From Pseudomonas amygdali (GTDB lineage Bacteria > Pseudomonadota > Gammaproteobacteria > Pseudomonadales > Pseudomonadaceae): a DNA stretch of 64,000 bases. Made by a program: the position numbers and the translations under genes. Positions 58,221 through 64,000 of the stretch are shown here, one piece after another. The notes beneath the pieces were generated by a model. It was not told the origin of the DNA. It ran no database searches and was given only the letters and a program-made list of their open reading frames with translations. Numbering within the stretch: position 1 is the first letter of the stretch; the number at the start of each line of letters is the position of its first letter. The stretch is from contig NZ_LKBW01000001.1 in assembly GCF_002699855.1 (NCBI RefSeq), forward strand, positions 52,138 through 116,137, read 5' to 3'.

Positions 58221-58267
58221 GATCAATTTCCGTTGAGCGCTACTGTGCATACTTGGCCTTGCCCACT

Positions 58268-58795
58268 TCATGAGCGTTCTTTGAGGGCGATAGTGCGCGG
58301 CCTTTCCAGCCAGGCCCCCTCTCCATCAGGAACAATTTCAATGACATCTACCTGCGCATCACCGATTGACACTACCCGGCCGTTGTTACGGCCCAGGTAA
58401 TCTCCCACCTTGACGCGATGAACGCCTCCCGCACCGCGCAGCAGGGCAAATGTCCCTGACTCGTTGCCAATCGTGCCGACCATCTCGAACGACTCGATAT
58501 TGAACCCTTCCAGGAACTGCCTGACCCGGTGCTCGTCCGGTGCTACCAGCCGCGAGCCCTTCTGGCGGTTGAGCAGGTCGATCTTGACCGGAGGCTGAAA
58601 AGGACTGCGCAGCGTAGAGGCGTTGTAGGTGAACGCTTCATACGGACGAAACTTCGGCAGGGCCTCGATAGTGCCGCTCGGGCGCGCTCTGGCCTGATCC
58701 ATGAACGCCGACAGGTCGGCAAAATCATTGTCATTACCGCAACCGGCCAACCCTGTCATAACCACACTGACGCACAGCAATCGCGCCGCCCTCAT
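58268..58795 (-). CDS. pilP: Type IV pilus lipoprotein PilP
   Basis: This 175-aa periplasmic lipoprotein links the PilN-PilO inner-membrane platform to the secretin PilQ. The lipobox is in MRAARLLCVSVVMTGLAGCGNDNDF, so Cys19 is acylated. The C-terminal beta domain (FEMVGTIGNESGTFALLRGAGGVHRVKVGDYLGRNNGRVVSIGDAQVDVIEIVPDGEGAW) is the typical HR-like PilP fold. It overlaps pilO by 4 bp. Confidence 0.94.
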   Translation of the reverse strand: MRAARLLCVSVVMTGLAGCGNDNDFADLSAFMDQARARPSGTIEALPKFRPYEAFTYNASTLRSPFQPPVKIDLLNRQKGSRLVAPDEHRVRQFLEGFNIESFEMVGTIGNESGTFALLRGAGGVHRVKVGDYLGRNNGRVVSIGDAQVDVIEIVPDGEGAWLERPRTIALKERS

Positions 58796-59415
58796 TTCTT
58801 CAGCCCTTCATCGTTGTAGCGGTAGGTCTTGGCCAGAATGCTCATGCGCAACTTGGTCGGCACCTTCGGGTCGACCGGTTTGATCTCGAAATCATGCAGC
58901 GTGACGATGCGCGGCAGGCTGGCGACACCGCTGACGAAGGTCGCCAGGTCGTGATAACCACCGACTACCGTGATCTGTATCGGCAGCTCGATGTAGAACT
59001 GCTGGACCGCCTCGGGCAGCAGCTTGATTTCCTCGAACTCAAGCCCGCTTCCCAGCCCGGTCCGGGTTATATCCTCAAGCAAGCCAGGCACTTCGGTGTC
59101 GCTGGGCAATTGCCGCAGCAGAGCACCGAAGGTGTTTTCCATTTCTTCCATCTGCTTCTTGTAAGGCTCAAGGTTGGCAGCCTGGAAGGCCTTGTTGGAA
59201 AACTGCTCCTTGAGCGTCACTTCACTGTTCTGTGCGCTTTCCAGCTGGGTTTCCAGGTCCTGGATAAAGAAGAAGTAGCCCAGTGCGAAAATCAGTACCG
59301 CGACCAGCACGCCGGCAATGGCCTTGACCGCTGCGGGCCAGGAACCCAGGTTGTTCAGGTCCAGCTCGCTCAGGTCAACCTTGCGAAGCCCTTCCAGCCA
59401 TTCAGACATATTCAT
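58792..59415 (-). CDS. pilO: Type IV pilus inner-membrane protein PilO
   Basis: This 207-aa bitopic protein has a short cytoplasmic N terminus, one transmembrane helix (AVKAIAGVLVAVLIFALGYFFFI, ~residues 30-52) and a periplasmic coiled coil (DLETQLESAQNSEVTLKEQFSNKAFQAANLEPYKKQMEEME). A ferredoxin-like domain (FYIELPIQITVVGGYHDLATFVSGVASLPRIVTLHDFEI) follows. It heterodimerises with PilN. It overlaps pilP and pilN by 4 bp each. Confidence 0.94.
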   Translation of the reverse strand: MNMSEWLEGLRKVDLSELDLNNLGSWPAAVKAIAGVLVAVLIFALGYFFFIQDLETQLESAQNSEVTLKEQFSNKAFQAANLEPYKKQMEEMENTFGALLRQLPSDTEVPGLLEDITRTGLGSGLEFEEIKLLPEAVQQFYIELPIQITVVGGYHDLATFVSGVASLPRIVTLHDFEIKPVDPKVPTKLRMSILAKTYRYNDEGLKK

Positions 59416-60010
59416 GGCTTGGCTCCTGTAGCGGGCGTGGTTGCGGCAGGTGCAGCTGCGGCAACCGGCGGCTGGGTCTGACGCACTGTCAACTGAAAGA
59501 CGTTGGCCTGATCCACAGCCCCTGCAGTCGTGGCCTTCACTTCAGTCAGGCTCGGCGCTTCCAGCCATTCAGAGGCTTCAAGGTTGCGCATCAGGTCGGA
59601 AACCCGGTTATTCGATTCGGCAGCGCCACTGATGGCAATCAGCTTGTCGGTCATTTTGACCTGCGAGAAATAAACGCCATCCGGAAGAGTGCGCGCCAGT
59701 TGATCGAATACACGCCCCGTGATCGGGCGGTTGCCTTGCAGGTCCTGAATGATCTTCATGCGCTCAAGTAACTGTTTGCGACGCGCCTTCAGGTCGCTGA
59801 TCTCCTTGATGCGTATATCGAGCTGAGCGATCTGCGTCTGCACAAACGCGTTGCGCGCCATCTGATGCTCAATGGCGTTGCTGACGTAACGATCAATCAG
59901 AAACAGAATACCGACTGACACCACCAACACGCCGACCAGTGCGGTCAGGAAGCGTTTTTTTCGTTCTTCGCGAAGCTCTTCGCGCCACGGTAATAAGTTG
60001 ATCCGCGCCA

Positions 60011-60011
<1 letters not shown>
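59412..60011 (-). CDS. pilN: Type IV pilus inner-membrane protein PilN
   Basis: This 199-aa partner of PilO begins with the conserved INLLPWREELRE (residues 4-15) that docks on the actin-like PilM. One transmembrane helix follows (FLTALVGVLVVSVGILFLIDRYV), then a coiled coil (NAFVQTQIAQLDIRIKEISDLKARRKQLLERM) and a periplasmic domain. The C-terminal 30 residues are Ala/Pro-rich (PPVAAAAPAATTPATGAKP). ATG 60011 overlaps the pilM stop by one base. Confidence 0.94.
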
Positions 60012-61102
<1,091 letters not shown>

Positions 61103-61181
61103 TTACGGAGTTATTTCGGGCCAACGTCACTGTCGACAGCCTTGACAGTAGCGCAAATCACGCTCGTGGACGAAAAATGCT

Positions 61182-61187
61182 TATAAT
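61182..61187 (+). promoter_or_regulatory. Candidate -10 box (TATAAT) of the PBP1A gene
   Basis: A perfect TATAAT lies at 61182-61187, about 95 bp before the PBP1A start, with TG just upstream giving a partly extended -10. No good -35 is present at 17 bp; a TTGACA at 61142-61147 is too far away. Confidence 0.35.
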
Positions 61188-61281
61188 GCCCAGCGATTTT
61201 TTCATTTAAGAAAGCCTCAAGGCGTGTTCATTTGTAAATGCCTGCGCTTAACCCATTATTTTTTCTGGAAATCCAAAAGCC

Positions 61282-63726
61282 TTGATACGCCTGCTGAAGT
61301 TTTTCTGGTGGTCCCTCGTCGCGGTATTCTGCTCGCTGTTGCTTGGCCTGAGTGGCGCGTTTCTCTACCTGAGCCCGACCCTGCCATCGGTTGAAGCGCT
61401 GCGAAGCATTCAACTGCAAATCCCCCTGCGCGTATTCAGCAGCGACGGCAAGCTGATTGCCGAGTTTGGCGAAATGCGCCGCACGCCGATTCGCTTCGCG
61501 GAAATTCCGCCCAACTTCATCAACGCCCTGCTATCGGCCGAAGACGACAACTTCGCCAACCACTATGGCGTCGACCCGAGCAGCCTGATGCGCGCTGCCA
61601 CACAACTGGTAAAAAGCGGCCATATTCAGTCAGGCGGCAGTACCATCACCATGCAGGTCGCGAAAAACTTCTTCCTGACCAGCGAAAGAAGCTTTTCACG
61701 CAAAACCACCGAGATTCTGTTGGCCGTGCAAATCGAGCGCCAACTTACCAAAGACGAGATTCTCGAGCTGTACGTCAACAAGATTTATCTGGGTAACCGC
61801 GCCTACGGAATCGAAGCCGCGGCGCAAGTCTACTATGGCAAATCGATTCGCGATGTAAGCCTTGCGCAAATGGCCATGATTGCCGGTCTGCCCAAGGCGC
61901 CGTCACGCTTCAACCCGCTGGCCAACCCGACCCGCGCCAAGGAACGCCGCGACTGGATCCTCGGCCGCATGTATCGCCTGGGCAAGATTGACCAGACTGC
62001 TTACCAGACAGCCTTGAACGAACCACTCAACGCCAGTTATCACGTGCCAACCCCGGAAGTGAACGCGCCGTACATTGCTGAAATGGCACGCGCCGAAATG
62101 GTCGGCCGTTACGGCAGCGAGGCCTATACAGAGGGCTTCCGCGTCACTACCACGGTGCCGAGCGACCTTCAGGAACACGCCAACAAGTCCATCCAGCAGG
62201 GCCTGATCGATTACGACCAGCGCCACGGCTATCGCGGCCCGGAAAGCCGCTTCCCGGGCATGACCCGCGCCAACTGGGTACAGGAACTGACCAAACAACG
62301 CATGATCAACGGCCTCGAGCCCGGCATCGTGACCCAGGTCGACAAGACCGGCTTGCGCGTGCTGACCCGCAACGGCGAGAAGGAAGAAACCGTCGATTGG
62401 GCCACCATGAAGTGGGCGCGGCCTTATCTGAATACCAACAGCCTGGGCGCGAATCCGAAGCAGCCAGGCGATGTTGCGAAGGTGGGCGATCTTGTTCGGC
62501 TGTTGCGCCAGGACGACGGCTCGCTGAAATTCAGTCAAATTCCCGTCGCGCAGAGCGCCCTGGTCTCGCTTGACCCGCAAAACGCCGCCATTCGTGCGCT
62601 GGTCGGCGGCTTCGCTTTCGAGCAGAGCAACTACAACCGCGCCATGCAGGCCAAGCGTCAGCCGGGCTCCAGCTTCAAACCGTTCATCTACAGCGCTGCA
62701 CTGGATAACGGCTACACCGCCTCCAGTCTGGTGAACGACGCACCTATCGTGTTTGTCGACGAGTATCTGGACAAGGTATGGCGTCCGAAAAATGACACCA
62801 ACACCTTCCTTGGGCCGATCCGCCTGCGCGAGGCGCTGTACAAGTCTCGCAACCTGGTATCGATCCGCCTGCTCCAGGCCCTCGGTATCGACAGCACCAT
62901 CGACTACATCACCCGCTTTGGCTTCTCCAAGCAAGACTTGCCGCGCAACCTGTCGCTGGCACTGGGCACGGCTACATTGACCCCGATGGAAATCGCCACC
63001 GGCTGGGCCACCTTTGCCAATGGCGGTTACAAGGTCAGTCCTTATCTGATCCAGACCATCGAGAACCGTGACGGGCAGACCCTGTTTGTGGCCAATCCGC
63101 CAAGCGTTCCGGCCAACGACGTCAATACTGCGCCCAACACGTCGACCTTTGCCGTGCATGACAGCCCGAGCGTGATCGCAGGCCCACCAGGGACACCGGC
63201 CCAGCCGCAAACGCCCGCCGTTGCAGAGCGCGTTGTGGATGGCCGCACGACCTACATTCTGAACAGCATGCTGCAGGACGTAATCAAGCGCGGCACCGGG
63301 CGGCGCGCTCTGTCGATGAACAGGCCGGATATCGCCGGCAAGACCGGTACGACCAACGATTCCAAGGATGCGTGGTTCTCCGGTTACAACGCGGACTATG
63401 TGACAACTGTCTGGAGCGGCTTCGATCAGCCTGAAAGCCTTGGTCGTCATGAATTTGGCGGTACGGTCTCCCTGCCGATCTGGATGGACTACATGAGCGC
63501 TGCACTCAAGGACAAGCCACCGCATCAGCAGGCAGAACCGCCGGGCATCCTCAGCCTGCGTGTAGACCCGTTGAGCGGGCGCGCTGCCACACCCAGCACG
63601 CCGAACGCGTTCTTCGAACTGTTCAAAAGCGAAGACACACCGCCAAGCGTCAACGAACTGGGCGGCAGCAGCGCACCGGGCAGCCCGTTGCCAGCGGATG
63701 AGTCAGCACCGATCGACTTGTTCTGA
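61282..63726 (+). CDS. mrcA: Penicillin-binding protein 1A (PonA/MrcA), bifunctional peptidoglycan synthase
   Basis: This 814-aa inner-membrane enzyme polymerises and cross-links peptidoglycan. An N-terminal anchor (LLKFFWWSLVAVFCSLLLGLSGAFLYLSP) is followed by the GT51 domain (LLSAEDDNFANHYGVD with catalytic Glu; GGSTITMQVAKNFFL). An OB-like insertion follows, and then the transpeptidase with SSFK (nucleophile Ser463-x-x-Lys466 in GSSFKPF), SRN (YKSRNLVSI) and KTGTTND. The start is TTG 61282; no ATG occurs near. It is divergent from pilM, the conserved Pseudomonas arrangement. Confidence 0.95.
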   Translation: MIRLLKFFWWSLVAVFCSLLLGLSGAFLYLSPTLPSVEALRSIQLQIPLRVFSSDGKLIAEFGEMRRTPIRFAEIPPNFINALLSAEDDNFANHYGVDPSSLMRAATQLVKSGHIQSGGSTITMQVAKNFFLTSERSFSRKTTEILLAVQIERQLTKDEILELYVNKIYLGNRAYGIEAAAQVYYGKSIRDVSLAQMAMIAGLPKAPSRFNPLANPTRAKERRDWILGRMYRLGKIDQTAYQTALNEPLNASYHVPTPEVNAPYIAEMARAEMVGRYGSEAYTEGFRVTTTVPSDLQEHANKSIQQGLIDYDQRHGYRGPESRFPGMTRANWVQELTKQRMINGLEPGIVTQVDKTGLRVLTRNGEKEETVDWATMKWARPYLNTNSLGANPKQPGDVAKVGDLVRLLRQDDGSLKFSQIPVAQSALVSLDPQNAAIRALVGGFAFEQSNYNRAMQAKRQPGSSFKPFIYSAALDNGYTASSLVNDAPIVFVDEYLDKVWRPKNDTNTFLGPIRLREALYKSRNLVSIRLLQALGIDSTIDYITRFGFSKQDLPRNLSLALGTATLTPMEIATGWATFANGGYKVSPYLIQTIENRDGQTLFVANPPSVPANDVNTAPNTSTFAVHDSPSVIAGPPGTPAQPQTPAVAERVVDGRTTYILNSMLQDVIKRGTGRRALSMNRPDIAGKTGTTNDSKDAWFSGYNADYVTTVWSGFDQPESLGRHEFGGTVSLPIWMDYMSAALKDKPPHQQAEPPGILSLRVDPLSGRAATPSTPNAFFELFKSEDTPPSVNELGGSSAPGSPLPADESAPIDLF

Positions 63727-63743
63727 TAGCACTGCGCAGGTAG

Positions 63744-63938
63744 GTGACGCAGAGCGTCACCCAAGGCATTCCCACGCTGGAGCGTGAGGAACGATGATCC
63801 CAACTATCCCGTTAACGCCAACTATCGTGCGATGCTCTGCGTCGCATGCCGTTCTGGACGCTCCGCGTCCTCTTTGATTCAGCGTCGCTGCGCAGATTTG
63901 TGACGCAGAGCGTCACGGCAGGCCTTCCCACGCTGGAG
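63744..63938. repeat. Dispersed copy of the 138-bp repeat family, interrupted at its right end
   Basis: The palindrome GTGACGCAGAGCGTCAC recurs at 63744 and 63900. Between them lies the same order of hairpins as in the 30.7-31.7 kb array. The spacing here is 156 bp, 18 bp more than the array period, from an added CCCGTTAACGCCAACTAT segment. The second unit stops after CACGCTGGAG at 63938, where foreign sequence begins. Confidence 0.85.
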
Positions 63939-64000
63939 TGGTATGCCCCCCGAAGGTTGGACAATTATCCACTTACGCTGCCTTGGCGGCCTGCATCCTG
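63939..64000 (-). mobile_element. End of an IS3-like insertion sequence with transposase C terminus
   Basis: From 63939 the sequence changes to TGGTATGCCCCCCGAAGG followed by TTGGACA. This is a ~25-bp terminal inverted repeat of the sort seen at IS3-family ends, with TG at the tip and GTTGGACA inside. On the minus strand a frame ending RMQAAKAA-stop has its TAA at 63975-63973, placing the transposase 3' end close to the repeat as usual. The element runs off the window, so its full identity is unknown. Confidence 0.6.

Noticed and set aside
61142..61147. TTGACA as -35 of the PBP1A promoter
   Set aside because: It lies 34 bp before the TATAAT, too far for a sigma-70 promoter.

Overview
This is a Pseudomonas chromosome segment, most likely from the P. 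syringae group. The evidence is the core order ponA | pilMNOPQ-aroK-aroB-damX-gltB-gltD ... hemE, a P. syringae-style malonate locus (mdcABCDEGH-madLM-mdcR), REP palindromes of the GTGGGAGCGGACTTGTCC type, and high-GC codon use throughout. I saw no rRNA, tRNA or CRISPR. Family names come from motifs and gene order read by eye, without any search.

Layout. (1) 1-3.4 kb: start of a secreted flavin amine oxidase, bioA, rsmE and a TrhA/hemolysin III membrane protein. (2) 3.5-11.9 kb: the malonate decarboxylase operon on the minus strand. MdcA/C/D/E form the enzyme, MdcB and MdcG make and attach its prosthetic group, MdcH loads malonyl, and MadLM imports malonate. The LysR gene mdcR converges on it, and a perfect inverted repeat lies upstream of mdcA. 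(3) 12-13.5 kb: an orphan PAAR protein and an orphan ParA-type ATPase, converging on a REP pair. (4) 13.6-30.7 kb: a complete aryl polyene (APE) pigment cluster of 19 tightly packed or overlapping plus-strand genes. It holds a ketosynthase/chain-length-factor set, two ACPs, an adenylation-dehydratase fusion, KR, DH, thioesterase, ammonia-lyase, a flavoprotein with halogenase signatures, a methyltransferase, acyl- and glycosyltransferases, and LolA/RND-type export parts. (5) 30.7-31.7 kb: an exact 138-bp tandem array full of small hairpins, ending inside the 3' end of a LysR gene. (6) 31.6-36 kb: a divergent LysR/MFS pair, then a two-gene ATPase + HNH nuclease module that looks like a Septu-type antiphage system. 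(7) 36-39.9 kb: a GntP-family permease, an RpiR regulator with an in-frame stop near its 5' end, and a D-aminoacylase. (8) 39.9-61 kb, minus strand: hemE, then a 1070-aa dermonecrotic-toxin-like protein and an exported amidase lying between gltD and hemE, then gltD, gltB, damX-like, aroB, aroK and pilQPONM. (9) 61.3-64 kb: PBP1A, a dispersed copy of the 138-bp repeat, and the end of an IS3-like element inserted into that copy.

The most interesting parts are the APE cluster with its halogenase-like and ammonia-lyase enzymes, the 138-bp array and its IS-split relative at the right edge, the Septu-like pair, and the nonsense codon in the RpiR gene.
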